Below, piece by piece: positions 23,566 through 32,242 of a stretch of 64,000 nucleotides of DNA (positions are counted from its first letter, which is position 1; the number at the start of each line of letters is the position of its first letter). A program made the translations under genes and the position numbers. The notes beneath the pieces were generated by a model. The model did no database searches and was not told the DNA's origin. It worked only from the letters and a program-made list of their open reading frames with translations. The stretch comes from Nocardioides dokdonensis FR1436 (GTDB lineage: Bacteria; Actinomycetota; Actinomycetes; Propionibacteriales; Nocardioidaceae): the NCBI RefSeq assembly GCF_001653335.1, contig NZ_CP015079.1, forward strand, positions 1,984,001 to 2,048,000, read 5' to 3'.

Positions 23566-25055
23566 TGAGACTCACCACCGCCCAGCACGACCGCGCCGCC
23601 GGCGTGCTGCTGACCACCGCCGTGGGCGACGCGCTCGGTGTCCCCTACGAGTTCGCCACGCCTCCGGGCCCCGGCGAGCTCGCCGAGATGAAGGGCGGCG
23701 GGCTCGGGAACCTGCCGCCGGGGGAGTGGAGCGACGACACGTCGATGGCCGTCGCGATCGCCGAGGTCGCCGCCACCGGAGCCGACCTCACCTCCGACGA
23801 GGCGCTCGACGCGATCGCCGAGGGGTTCCTGCGCTGGTACGACGGGCACCCGCCCGACATCGGCATCCAGACCAGCGCCGTCCTCGGCCGCACCCGGCGC
23901 CGACTCGATGCCGGAGAGACCGGGGCGGCTGGCGTGATGCGTGAGGAGGCGGAGCGGTACGCCCGCGAGAACGCCCACTCGGCCGGCAACGGCGCACTGA
24001 TGCGCACCGCCGGGGTCGCGCTCGCCCACCTCGACGACCGTGACCACCTGGCGCGCGCGGCCCGGGGCATCGCTGAGCTGACGCACGCCGACCCGCTCGC
24101 CGGCGACGCCTGCGTGCTGTGGTGCGAGGCGATCCGCCTAGCCGTGCTGGGCGAGGCAGGCGGCCCCCACGCAGGGCTGGACCTGCTGCCCGATGGCCGC
24201 CGCTCGCCGTGGCGCGGCTGGCTCGACGACGCGACAGACGACGGGACGGACCCGGCGCGGTTCCGGCCCAACGGATTCACCGTGACCGCGCTGCAGGCCG
24301 CCCTCGCCTCCGTCACCACCACGCCTGTCCCCGACGCGGCGCTCGAACCCCGCTGCCTGCACCTGCAGCGCGCCCTCCACACCGCCGTACGCATCGGCGA
24401 CGACACCGACACGGTCGCCGCCATCGCCGGTGGCCTGCTGGGCGCGACCTGGGGAGCCAGCGCGGTGCCGTGGCGCTGGCGCCGCGCGGTCCACGGCTGG
24501 CCCGGCCTTGGCGGGCGGGACCTGGTCGCCCTGGCGAGCCTCACGGTCTCCGGTGGACGGGTCGACCCGGTGGGCTGGCCCCTCGTCGACAGCGTCGACT
24601 ACGGCGAGCCCGCTGGGGCTGTCGTGCCCCACCCCTACGACCCCGGCGTGCTGCTCGGGACGTCGGGCACCACGCACCACGACGCCGACGCGGTCGTCTC
24701 CCTGTGCCGCGTCGGGCGGCACCAGACCTGCTTCGGCGGCGCCACCGAGGTCGTCGAGTCGCGGCTCGTGGACTCTGACGGCCCCGCCGCCAACCCGCAC
24801 CTGGACTTCGTGCTCCTCGACGCAGCCGACGCCGTGCGGGGGCTGCGCGCCGAGGGCAAGACGGTGCTCGTGCACTGCGTCTCCGCCCACCACCGGGCCC
24901 CCAGCGTGGCCGTCGCGTACGCCGTGCTGCTCGGACACGACCTCGAGCAGGCCCGGCGCGACGTACGCCGGGTGCTGCGCAGCACGCGGGCGTCCGGGGT
25001 CGTGTGGGACGGGGTGGCGGAGCTGACAGTCGAAAAAGTGTGGAGTCCTCGATGA
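23565..25055 (+). CDS. ADP-ribosylglycohydrolase fused to dual-specificity phosphatase
   Basis: 496 residues with two enzyme domains. Residues 5-330 form an ADP-ribosylglycohydrolase (DraG type) that removes ADP-ribose from proteins or small molecules: GDALGVPYEF, WSDDTSM (metal Asp57/58), HSAGNGALMR and IGDDTDTVAAIAGG (metal Asp279/280/282). Residues 355-490 resemble a dual-specificity/rhodanese-type phosphatase with the CX5R loop HCVSAHHRAPS (Cys438, Arg444) and candidate general-acid aspartates 403/405. Both active sites look complete. The fusion suggests stepwise processing of an ADP-ribosyl phosphate. It is coupled to ARPP-1 through TGATG. Confidence 0.9.
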   Translation: MRLTTAQHDRAAGVLLTTAVGDALGVPYEFATPPGPGELAEMKGGGLGNLPPGEWSDDTSMAVAIAEVAATGADLTSDEALDAIAEGFLRWYDGHPPDIGIQTSAVLGRTRRRLDAGETGAAGVMREEAERYARENAHSAGNGALMRTAGVALAHLDDRDHLARAARGIAELTHADPLAGDACVLWCEAIRLAVLGEAGGPHAGLDLLPDGRRSPWRGWLDDATDDGTDPARFRPNGFTVTALQAALASVTTTPVPDAALEPRCLHLQRALHTAVRIGDDTDTVAAIAGGLLGATWGASAVPWRWRRAVHGWPGLGGRDLVALASLTVSGGRVDPVGWPLVDSVDYGEPAGAVVPHPYDPGVLLGTSGTTHHDADAVVSLCRVGRHQTCFGGATEVVESRLVDSDGPAANPHLDFVLLDAADAVRGLRAEGKTVLVHCVSAHHRAPSVAVAYAVLLGHDLEQARRDVRRVLRSTRASGVVWDGVAELTVEKVWSPR

Positions 25056-25082
25056 ACCTGCTTGATCCGCGGCTCCACACTT
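25036..25082 (+). terminator. Inverted repeat at the end of the glycohydrolase gene
   Basis: AAGTGTGGAG (25036-25045) pairs perfectly with 25073-25082; the stop codon lies in the loop. A second small hairpin, AGGTCC-ATG-GGACCT, follows at 25107-25121. Together they probably end both this gene and the converging EcsC gene. Confidence 0.5.
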
Positions 25083-25135
25083 CCGCCGTCGGCCCTCGCT
25101 CGGGACCAGGTCCATGGGACCTTGGACGGGGGCCG

Positions 25136-25834
25136 TCAGCCACGGTGCAGGTACAGGCCGGGTGCCACCGGCGGGAAGGCCCGTTTGGCGACCCCTCCGA
25201 TGCCCCGGGTCAGCGCGGCGTCGACGCCACCGCCGACGAGACCGCCCACGCCGGGCACAGCCTTGGACAGGGTGATCATCGACCGCTGGGTTCCGTACTT
25301 GGCCACCAGGTAGACGCCGGCGCGCTGGTTGACGGCCCTGATGACCTGCATCGGGATCTTGTCGATCGCCTGCAGAGCGGCTTGCTTGCCGAGCTTCACC
25401 CCCATCTCCGACGCGATGGACTGTGCGCTCGACCCCGCGACCGTGAGCATCAGCATCGCTTGGACGTGCGGGTCGTCGAGGTCGTGCCCCCGCAGGTGGG
25501 CGATGCTGCCGACCATCCTCGCGTTGATGATCAGGCTGCCCGTGATGCTCGCAGGCAGACTGACCGGGAGCGTGATGAGGCCGCCCAGACCTGTGACGAA
25601 CCCAGCGGTGCCGGCCGCAACGACCGACTCTCGGACGACCCGGGTCACCGCCTTGTCGACGTCCTCGTGGGCGTGGCGGAGTCGTTCAGCGGCGTACGAC
25701 CGGGACCCCGACATCGGGCCGACGCCCTTGTCGACAGCGCTGAGCGTCAGCTTCTGCAGCTGCCCGGCCGCCTTCGCGGTCGCCTTGCCGACCGCGGTCC
25801 CGGAGGGCTGCCCCTCCGTCGTCGGGTCTTGCAT
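25136..25834 (-). CDS. EcsC family protein
   Basis: A 232-residue member of the EcsC family, amphipathic helical proteins of unknown molecular role named after a gene in the Bacillus ecs locus. The central region is hydrophobic and glycine-rich (AAGTAGFVTGLGGLITLPVS, LPASITGSLIINARMVGSIAHL), and a second Gly-rich stretch (VPGVGGLVGGGVDAAL) lies near the end. The ATG at 25834 has GGAGGG five bases upstream; the long open frame above it is not coding. It is divergent from the esterase gene, with 202 bases between showing no clear feature. Confidence 0.75.
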   Translation of the reverse strand: MQDPTTEGQPSGTAVGKATAKAAGQLQKLTLSAVDKGVGPMSGSRSYAAERLRHAHEDVDKAVTRVVRESVVAAGTAGFVTGLGGLITLPVSLPASITGSLIINARMVGSIAHLRGHDLDDPHVQAMLMLTVAGSSAQSIASEMGVKLGKQAALQAIDKIPMQVIRAVNQRAGVYLVAKYGTQRSMITLSKAVPGVGGLVGGGVDAALTRGIGGVAKRAFPPVAPGLYLHRG

Positions 25835-26036
25835 GTTGCCCTCCTGTGTCTGGACGCAGCGCGGTCGGGTCACGGCGGACCCCCTGGAGGCGGCTGGACT
25901 GGTGCGTCGCGCTGCGATCGTCGCCCTGGGTAAAACCAACCAGCCGGAACACGCTGGTGGGAACACCCGGGAGGCGGGGCGCCTGCCATCGGTGTCGGGT
26001 GGCGTAACGACCATCACGTCGCGCCGTTGGACGGGC

Positions 26037-28361
26037 ATGCTCCCCACCCCACGCGTCCTGCTCGCTCCTGCGATGGTGGCGGGTCTGGTCCTCGGCTTGG
26101 GCGCGGCTCCTTCACAGGGGGTCTCGACAAGCTCGACCAACGGGGGAGGCCTGCCCGAGGGTGCCCCGGCCGCGGCGACGAAGGCCGAGCCGAAGCTGGA
26201 CAAGCCGAAGGGCTGGCCGTTCGCCCAGCGGGTGTCGCGCACGTCGGGCACCGAGCGGCTGCACGGGGGAGCGTCGTACTGGACCGACTTCGTCTACGAC
26301 GACCACGGCGCCGCGGTGCCGAGCGGGTTCAGCGTCGACAACATCGCGATGCTGGCGCCCGAGCAGGGCGTCTACGAGCAGCCGGAGGAGGCGGCCGGCA
26401 ACGGGGCTGACGTGTTCGTGGCGGCCACGGGCGCGGACCGGCGGGCGACGTACTGGCGGGTCGACTGGACGACGCTGGCCAGCCGGGACGTGCCGATCGC
26501 GGTGTGGGCCTTCGACACCGACCGCGACGCCAGCACCGGCGTCGACACCTGGCCGGCCGCTGCCGGCGTCACGTCGCCGGGGCTCGAGCAGGCGCTCGTG
26601 GTCTCCAGCCGCGGCGCCTGGCTGCACGACCTCACCACCGGCGGCGTCACCGACGTGACCAGGAACGGCGGGCGGCTGACCGTCGACGAGTCGACCCGCT
26701 CGTTCACGGTGCGGGTGCCCAGGCAGCTGCTGCGCGCCCGCGGCTCCTGGCGCGTCCGGCTCGCCGCCGGCCTCGCCGACGACACCGGTGAGGCGATGGC
26801 GGCGCCGACGCTCAGCGGCGGCCTACCGCTGCCGCCCGGCCTGCCGCACGTCTACAACCTCGCCTTCCGCACCCCCGACCAGGAGACCCCGGTCGTCACC
26901 GACAGCCAGACCGCCGGCCTCGTCGCCGCGTTCCAGGCCGTCGCGGCCGGCAACCCGGTCACCGACCAGCTCGGCGTCGACGGGCAGGCGCGCTTCGTCA
27001 CCGGCAACTTCTGGATGGAGGACGCCCAGGCCGACGCGCTCGCCACCGGCGACGCCTCCCCGTTCTCCCACGTCGTGCGCTGGCGCGACCTGCGCCGCAA
27101 GAAGCGCACCCGCGAGCCGCTGGTGCACGGCCCCAGCAACCGCTGGTACCTCTCCCGCCTCGACCTCGGCGAGGGCGTCGTAGCCGACGAGGGCCAGGGC
27201 AGCGGCGACGGCGCCCCCAACTACCTCTCCCCGGTGCAGCCCTACGCCGTCCACGTCCCCACGTCCTACCGCCGCGGCGACGCCGCCCCGCTCACCTGGA
27301 CGCTGCACTCGCTGGGCGTCAACCACAACCAGTACGCCGCCTACGACCCCCAGCTGATGCAGCGGCTCTGCGAGGACCGCGACTCCATCTGCGCCGGCAC
27401 CCTGGGCCGCGGCCCCGACGGCTGGTACTTCGACGAGGCCGAGGTCGACTACTGGCAGGTCTGGCGGGCGCTCGCCGACGGCTTCGACCTCGACCCCCGA
27501 CGCACCGTCCTCACCGGCTACTCCATGGGCGGCTGGGCCGGCTACCACCTCGGGCTCGCGCACCCCGACCTGTACGCCGAGACCGTCGTGCTCGCCGGTC
27601 CGCCCCAGTGCGGGGTGTCCGTCGACGCCGACCAGCTCGTCTCGCCCGCGTTCGGCGGCCGCTGCACCACCGACGGGACGGCCTACGACCTGGTCGGCAA
27701 CGCCACCTGGCTGCCGTTCCGGATCGGGCAGGGCATCCTCGACCAGCTCGTGCCGTTCACCTCGGTCGAGCGGCAGGTCTCGCGCTTCGAGGCAGCCGGG
27801 CTGCGGCACCGATTCGTGCGCTACCCCGGCGAGGACCACCTGATCTTCGCGGTGCAGGACCGGTTCGCGACCGTGATCGACGGGCTCGGGCTGCCGACGG
27901 TCATGCGCGACCCGCGCGACATCGACTTCACCTGGCGCCCCCACCTGACCTTCCGCGGGCTCGGCATCGGCGCGACCACGGCGTACTGGACCCGCGGCCT
28001 CGCCGCCCGTGACTCCGGCCCCGGCACCCTCGCCCGGGTGCGGGCCACCTCGGAGCGCATCCCCGACCGGGAACACCTGCCCGCCAGCAGCGGCCCGACG
28101 CCGGTGGTCAGCCCGCTGCCGGCGCTGCTGCAGGAGACGACCTGGCAGGACGGCGAACGGCTGCCGCTGCGCGACCGGCTCGCGCTGCGGCTGACCAACG
28201 TCTCGCGGGTGAGCGTCGACCTCGCCCGGGCCCGGTGGCGCTGCGGCACCCTCGAGGTCGTCTCCGACGGCGACGCCGTCGTCCGGCTGGTGCGCGGCGA
28301 CCGGGTCGTGCGGACGCTCCGGGTCAGCGACGGGGAGCGGGTCCTGCGCCGCCGCTGCTGA
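26037..28361 (+). CDS. Large secreted alpha/beta-hydrolase (esterase/peptidase-like)
   Basis: 774 residues. The first 30 (MLPTPRVLLAPAMVAGLVLG) form an export signal. The middle is a beta-rich region, and residues about 420-640 form an alpha/beta-hydrolase with the nucleophile elbow LTGYSMGGWAGYHLG and a late catalytic His in PGEDHLIFA. The C-terminus (about 700-774) is another beta-rich domain. Substrate unknown; related proteins are poly(3-hydroxyalkanoate)- or prolyl-esterase-like. The start is uncertain, since no clear ribosome site precedes this ATG. A dispersed repeat lies just after the signal region. Confidence 0.75.
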   Translation: MLPTPRVLLAPAMVAGLVLGLGAAPSQGVSTSSTNGGGLPEGAPAAATKAEPKLDKPKGWPFAQRVSRTSGTERLHGGASYWTDFVYDDHGAAVPSGFSVDNIAMLAPEQGVYEQPEEAAGNGADVFVAATGADRRATYWRVDWTTLASRDVPIAVWAFDTDRDASTGVDTWPAAAGVTSPGLEQALVVSSRGAWLHDLTTGGVTDVTRNGGRLTVDESTRSFTVRVPRQLLRARGSWRVRLAAGLADDTGEAMAAPTLSGGLPLPPGLPHVYNLAFRTPDQETPVVTDSQTAGLVAAFQAVAAGNPVTDQLGVDGQARFVTGNFWMEDAQADALATGDASPFSHVVRWRDLRRKKRTREPLVHGPSNRWYLSRLDLGEGVVADEGQGSGDGAPNYLSPVQPYAVHVPTSYRRGDAAPLTWTLHSLGVNHNQYAAYDPQLMQRLCEDRDSICAGTLGRGPDGWYFDEAEVDYWQVWRALADGFDLDPRRTVLTGYSMGGWAGYHLGLAHPDLYAETVVLAGPPQCGVSVDADQLVSPAFGGRCTTDGTAYDLVGNATWLPFRIGQGILDQLVPFTSVERQVSRFEAAGLRHRFVRYPGEDHLIFAVQDRFATVIDGLGLPTVMRDPRDIDFTWRPHLTFRGLGIGATTAYWTRGLAARDSGPGTLARVRATSERIPDREHLPASSGPTPVVSPLPALLQETTWQDGERLPLRDRLALRLTNVSRVSVDLARARWRCGTLEVVSDGDAVVRLVRGDRVVRTLRVSDGERVLRRRC
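26120..26138 (+). repeat. Short dispersed GGTCTCGA...TCGACC repeat in esterase gene
   Basis: GGTCTCGACAAGCTCGACC is the short form of the repeat found in nrdJ. It lies in frame between signal peptide and mature esterase (VSTSST). Read on the other strand it gives the peptide LVELVET, often seen in actinobacterial protein databases. Confidence 0.7.
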
Positions 28362-28433
28362 GCCCCTCGCCGGTTATCCACAGACGCGGATCTGCTGGTG
28401 TCGCCGCCGCGCGATCCTGGGGAACCTGGAGGC

Positions 28434-28712
28434 ATGACCCACACACCTCCTCCGTTCCCTCCGGTGGTCTACGCACCGACCGTCGAGCGCGACGACACCC
28501 AGCGACTGGCCATGCATCGCATGCACGACGACAAGGTCGCGCTGTTCGTCTACTCGGCCATGGACCGCCTCGCTGACTTCTACAGCCCCGAGTCCGCCTG
28601 GGTGCTGATGTCGGTGGCCGACCTGCAGGCGGCGCACGAGCAGGCGCCCTACGACCTGCTGTACCTCGACAAGCGGCCCAGCCCGGGGGCCGTCGAGGCG
28701 GGTCGGCGATGA
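28434..28712 (+). CDS. Small conserved actinobacterial protein (SAV_915/SseB-like)
   Basis: A 92-residue cytosolic protein. DDKVALFVYSAMDRLADFY and AWVLMSVADLQ resemble the small SAV_915/SseB-type proteins found near WXG100 genes in actinobacteria; function unknown. The ATG has GGAGG three bases upstream. Its last four bases overlap the start of the WXG100-like gene (ATGA), so the two are coupled. Confidence 0.6.
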   Translation: MTHTPPPFPPVVYAPTVERDDTQRLAMHRMHDDKVALFVYSAMDRLADFYSPESAWVLMSVADLQAAHEQAPYDLLYLDKRPSPGAVEAGRR

Positions 28713-28990
28713 GCATCGAGCTGCGGTGGGCGACCGCGGAGTCGATCACCGGCGACCTCGAGCAGGCGCGGGCGGCGATCGAGGACTGCGGGGCGCGGCT
28801 GCCGACCGGCCTCGACGCGGGCGAGGTGACGCCGATGCTCACCGAGATGCTGGCCCGCATCGCCGAGACCGCTGCCGAGGTCAGCGTCGGGCTGCTCGGT
28901 GCCGTCGACAACGTCCGCTCCGCCGTCGCTGCCCTGCAGGGCGCCGACGTCGCCTCGCAGCAGGCCTTCCGGCCCCAGGCGTGGTGGTGA
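28709..28990 (+). CDS. WXG100-like small helical protein
   Basis: A 93-residue, alanine-rich, predicted two-helix protein without a signal peptide, with Trp near the start (ELRWATAES) and a C-terminal PQAWW. Size, helical make-up and the position next to a longer secreted-toxin-like protein fit ESX/WXG100 partners, but the central WxG motif is not clear. It is coupled to both neighbours. Confidence 0.5.
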   Translation: MSIELRWATAESITGDLEQARAAIEDCGARLPTGLDAGEVTPMLTEMLARIAETAAEVSVGLLGAVDNVRSAVAALQGADVASQQAFRPQAWW

Positions 28991-28991
28991 C

Positions 28992-30164
28992 ATGAGCATC
29001 GACACCGAGATCCCCGGCTCGCCCGACTCGATCGAGGCGACCGCCGAGTGGCTCGCCGGGTCGCTCGGCGCCGCGCTCGGCGCCGGCGTAGGTCACGTGG
29101 CGAGCGCTCGCACGGCCGCCTCCGGGGACTGGGCCGGAGCCGCTGCGGGCGGGTTCGTCGCACGCATGGGGGTGGCCGTCGAGAAGATCGACCTCGTCCA
29201 GGAGGGGACCGACTCGGTCGCGCGCGAGCTGGCGGCGTACGCCGGCAGCCTGCGCCGGCTCCAGGAACGGATGAGCGACATCCGGGCCGCGGGCGCTGCG
29301 GCCGGGCTGGTCGTCTCCGGCTTCGTCATCGAGCCGCCCGGCGCCGGACCGACCCACCCCGGGCGCCCGCCGGCGGGCCGGGTGAGCCCCACGCTCGTCG
29401 ACGCCCACGCGGCCTCGCTCGACGCGTGGGCCGACCACCGGGCGAAGGTGGCGGCGTACGAGATCGCGGCCGCGGAGGCGGCGGTGGTCCGGGGCGATCT
29501 CGCCCGGAGCACCCGGCGGCTCGAGGACGAGTACCGCGGCCTCGACGGACCCGCCTGGGCGCTGACCGCCATCGACATCGCGGGCGGGTTCGGTGCGGGG
29601 GCCCTCAGCAACAAGGCCTCGTCCTTGAGGGTTGCCAGCAGGGCGTTGAGCGACCAGGCCGGCGAGTACCTGGCGCTGATCGAGGCGGACAACACCGGGT
29701 TCACGAATCACGACCTCGACTACTGGGAGGGCAGGGGGCGCGAGGCGGCGGAGCAGGCACGGAAGGCCGACGACCTCGACCGCGCCGCCAGGGCCGGTCA
29801 GCTCAAGCTCGGTGGGGCGCTGGCCGTGGTCGGGATCGGGCTGGACGTGGCGGCGGGGGAGAGCACGGTCCAGGCGGTCGCGTCCAACGGCGGAGGGTTC
29901 GCGGCATCCGTGGCCGCGGGCGTAGGGACGGGTGCCCTGGTCGGCTCCTTCGTGCCGGTCCCTGGTGTGGGGACCGCGGTGGGGGCCGTCGTCGGGGCCG
30001 GCGTCGGGATCGTCGCCTCGGGTGCGATCGACTCGCTCTTCGAAGAAGGTCCCGATGTCGCGAATGCCTTGAGCGACGGATGGGAATCACTCACGGACAC
30101 CGGAGGTGCTGTGGGCGACGGGGTGGGCGCTCTCGTAGACGGTGTCGGTGGACTTCTCGACTGA
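28992..30164 (+). CDS. Possible type VII-secreted effector with glycine-zipper C-terminus
   Basis: 390 residues. The N-terminal half is a long helical WXG-like region (AEWLAGSLGAALGAGVGHV, SGDWAGAAAGGFVARM) without a signal peptide. The C-terminal part is a Gly/Val zipper (GVGTGALVGSFVPVPGVGTA) that could insert into membranes. The order small helical protein, long helical protein with variable C-terminus, then a membrane protein is that of ESX-linked polymorphic toxins with immunity genes. Toxic function is inferred, not shown. Confidence 0.5.
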   Translation: MSIDTEIPGSPDSIEATAEWLAGSLGAALGAGVGHVASARTAASGDWAGAAAGGFVARMGVAVEKIDLVQEGTDSVARELAAYAGSLRRLQERMSDIRAAGAAAGLVVSGFVIEPPGAGPTHPGRPPAGRVSPTLVDAHAASLDAWADHRAKVAAYEIAAAEAAVVRGDLARSTRRLEDEYRGLDGPAWALTAIDIAGGFGAGALSNKASSLRVASRALSDQAGEYLALIEADNTGFTNHDLDYWEGRGREAAEQARKADDLDRAARAGQLKLGGALAVVGIGLDVAAGESTVQAVASNGGGFAASVAAGVGTGALVGSFVPVPGVGTAVGAVVGAGVGIVASGAIDSLFEEGPDVANALSDGWESLTDTGGAVGDGVGALVDGVGGLLD

Positions 30165-30173
30165 GGGAGAACG

Positions 30174-30920
30174 GTGTCTCGCAACGTACGCAACGTGCTC
30201 GTCGGCGTGGGCTACGTGTGGTTCCTGCTGATGGGTGTCGGGCTCGTCTCGCTGGGTGACTTCGGGCCGGTGCTGGCCGGGTCGTTCCTCCTGCTGCTGG
30301 CGGTGGGCGGGTTCGTCATGGTCGGCATCGACGTGTGGGTGCCGCGGCGGCGTCCCGCGGTGCGGGTGGGGACCGCGCCGTCGGGCGCGGCCGCCACCGT
30401 GTTCCCGTACTCGCGGGCCCAGGTGCTGATGTCCGGCGTCGGCATGACGGTCTACATCGTCTGGAGCGCCGTGGGCGCGGTGCTCTCCGCCCGCGAGGGG
30501 TACCCGGTCGGCGCGTGGCTCCTCGCCCTGACCGGGCTCGGACTGGTGGTGCCGATGGTGCCGCTGCTGCGGGGCAGGATCGCCGTCGGCGGGTTGTACG
30601 TGACCACGGTCGGCCTCGAGCTGCGCCAGGAGGGTGCCGGCTGGTCGGTGCCGTGGGAGGACGTGACCGGCGTCGTCCCTCACGAGCCCGTCCCCGTCCT
30701 CGTGTCAGCTCCCCCGAAGCGCCACGACACGACGACGAGGATGTGGCGCCGCGAGCCCCGCACCGGGCCCGGCATGGTCGTGATCGACACCCGTTACCTG
30801 GCCGGCGGGCCGGGTGTCGTCGCGGCGGTGATCGGGAAGTGCCTGGTCCACCCCGGCCAGCGCGCGCGCATGGGCGACATGTACGTCGTCAGCGAGATCA
30901 ACGCGCTGACCACCACCTGA
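30174..30920 (+). CDS. Membrane protein with PH-like C-terminal domain (possible immunity protein)
   Basis: 248 residues. Four membrane segments lie in two pairs (about 8-50 and 83-125), then a soluble domain with the bacterial PH-like pattern (GGLYVTTVGLELRQ, WSVPWEDVTGVV). It follows the effector-like gene by ten bases and starts with GTG. The position suggests a protective partner, but two proteins of similar layout at 32757 and 44066 have no such neighbour. Confidence 0.55.
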   Translation: MSRNVRNVLVGVGYVWFLLMGVGLVSLGDFGPVLAGSFLLLLAVGGFVMVGIDVWVPRRRPAVRVGTAPSGAAATVFPYSRAQVLMSGVGMTVYIVWSAVGAVLSAREGYPVGAWLLALTGLGLVVPMVPLLRGRIAVGGLYVTTVGLELRQEGAGWSVPWEDVTGVVPHEPVPVLVSAPPKRHDTTTRMWRREPRTGPGMVVIDTRYLAGGPGVVAAVIGKCLVHPGQRARMGDMYVVSEINALTTT

Positions 30921-30983
30921 CCCCGCGCGCAGGGCCCGTGACCGGTCGACCTGAGCCGATCGATGTGCCCCGCTGACGCGGCG

Positions 30984-31056
30984 TACTGTCGGAGGGGTGC
31001 TGCCTGATGCTCGGCTCCGACCCGCGCTGAAGGTCGCTGCTGCGCCGTCGTCGTGA
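30984..31056 (+). CDS. Short upstream ORF coupled to the lipoprotein gene
   Basis: TACTGT (30984-30989) is followed by a GTG at 30997 that opens a 19-codon frame (VLPDARLRPALKVAAAPSS) ending in TGA at 31054-31056. That stop overlaps the lipoprotein GTG at 31053 (GTGA). It could be a leaderless leader peptide that delivers ribosomes to the lipoprotein start. There is no homology evidence. Confidence 0.35.
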
Positions 31057-32210
31057 GGAGCTCCCGCGTCGCTGGAGCCGTCGTCGCAGGGACGCTGCTG
31101 CTCGCCACGGCCAGCTGCCTCGGGAGCGTCCCCTCCGAGCGGGTGGAGGAGCAGCCGAGCGTCTCGACGCGCGCCCGGCTCGTCCCCGACTGCCCGGCCC
31201 CGCCGGTGGGAGGGCAGGCGCGCTCGGCCGACGAGCTGAACCGGATGATGGCCTCGATCGACCTGCCCGCCTGGCAGTCCGGGGACATCGGGGCCAGCGC
31301 CCGGCTGCCCGACGGGCGGATCGCGTGGATCTTCGGCGACACCAGCCGCACCGACGCAGTGCGCCCGTTCCTGGTGGCCAACTCGATGCTCGTCACCTCC
31401 CGGCGCTGCGTCTCCCAGCTTCGTACCCCCGACGACGGGCCGGTGGTGCCCGACGCGGCGCCCGGCGTCGTGTACTGGCCGATGTCGATGACCCAGGGCC
31501 GCTACGACGGCCAGGACTACCTGGTGGTGCTCTGCTCGCGCATCGACCGCGGCTTCGGCGGGGCGTTCGGGTTCACCTACCTCGGCAGCTCGGCGGCGGT
31601 CTTCACCGTCGAGGACGGCGAGGCGCCCCAGCTGCTGGTCGTCGCCGAGCTGACGCGCGACTCCCGCGACCTCGACCAGGTCAACTGGGGCGCGGCCGCC
31701 ACCCGCGACGGCGACTGGTACCTCGTCTACGGCACCCGGGTCACCGGGCGGGCCTACGAGCCGGGCCGCGAGCTGTACGTCGCCCGCACCCCGGTCGCCA
31801 CGCCCGCCGAACGGGAGCGCTGGCAGTTCTGGGACGGCTGGCGCTGGCAGCCCCGGGTCGAGCGGGCCGCCCCCGTCCTCGCCGCCGAGGACGGTGTCTC
31901 GCAGACGCTGTCCGTCGACGCCATCGACGGCGAGTACGTCGCGGTGTCCAAGCGCGACGGCGACGTCGCCGACTACGTCTACACCTGGTCCGCACCCCAC
32001 CCGTGGGGGCCGTGGACCGCCGTCAAGCGGCTCCGGGCGCCGGCGGGCCTGGACACCGGGCGGTTGCGCTACGCCCCGCTGGCCCACCCCGACATCAGGC
32101 TCGTCTCGGGCGACCTGCTCGCCTCCATCTCCCGCAACACCACCGACCTGCAGGAGCTCAGGCAGGACCCCGCGCTCGGGCGCCCCGAGTTCATCGAGCT
32201 GGCCCGCTGA
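31053..32210 (+). CDS. Lipoprotein with beta-propeller-like hydrolase fold (DUF4185-like)
   Basis: A 385-residue exported lipoprotein. The signal peptide ends in the lipobox LLATASC. The mature part has repeated strands with DGRIAWIFGDTS, NSMLVTSRR, VYWPMSM, GAFGFTYLGSSAA and DWYLVYGTR, which resemble DUF4185/DUF5005-type five-bladed propellers related to glycoside hydrolases. The substrate is unknown; a cell-envelope sugar is plausible. The start is a GTG without a clear ribosome site, overlapping a short upstream frame. Confidence 0.65.
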   Translation: MRSSRVAGAVVAGTLLLATASCLGSVPSERVEEQPSVSTRARLVPDCPAPPVGGQARSADELNRMMASIDLPAWQSGDIGASARLPDGRIAWIFGDTSRTDAVRPFLVANSMLVTSRRCVSQLRTPDDGPVVPDAAPGVVYWPMSMTQGRYDGQDYLVVLCSRIDRGFGGAFGFTYLGSSAAVFTVEDGEAPQLLVVAELTRDSRDLDQVNWGAAATRDGDWYLVYGTRVTGRAYEPGRELYVARTPVATPAERERWQFWDGWRWQPRVERAAPVLAAEDGVSQTLSVDAIDGEYVAVSKRDGDVADYVYTWSAPHPWGPWTAVKRLRAPAGLDTGRLRYAPLAHPDIRLVSGDLLASISRNTTDLQELRQDPALGRPEFIELAR

Positions 32211-32242
32211 TCGGGTGGTCCCCACCCGGGTAGCGTGCCAGC

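Noticed and set aside
25329..26036. N-terminal extension of the secreted esterase by over 230 codons
   Set aside because: This stretch lies antisense to the EcsC gene and lacks protein character. The signal peptide begins at 26037.
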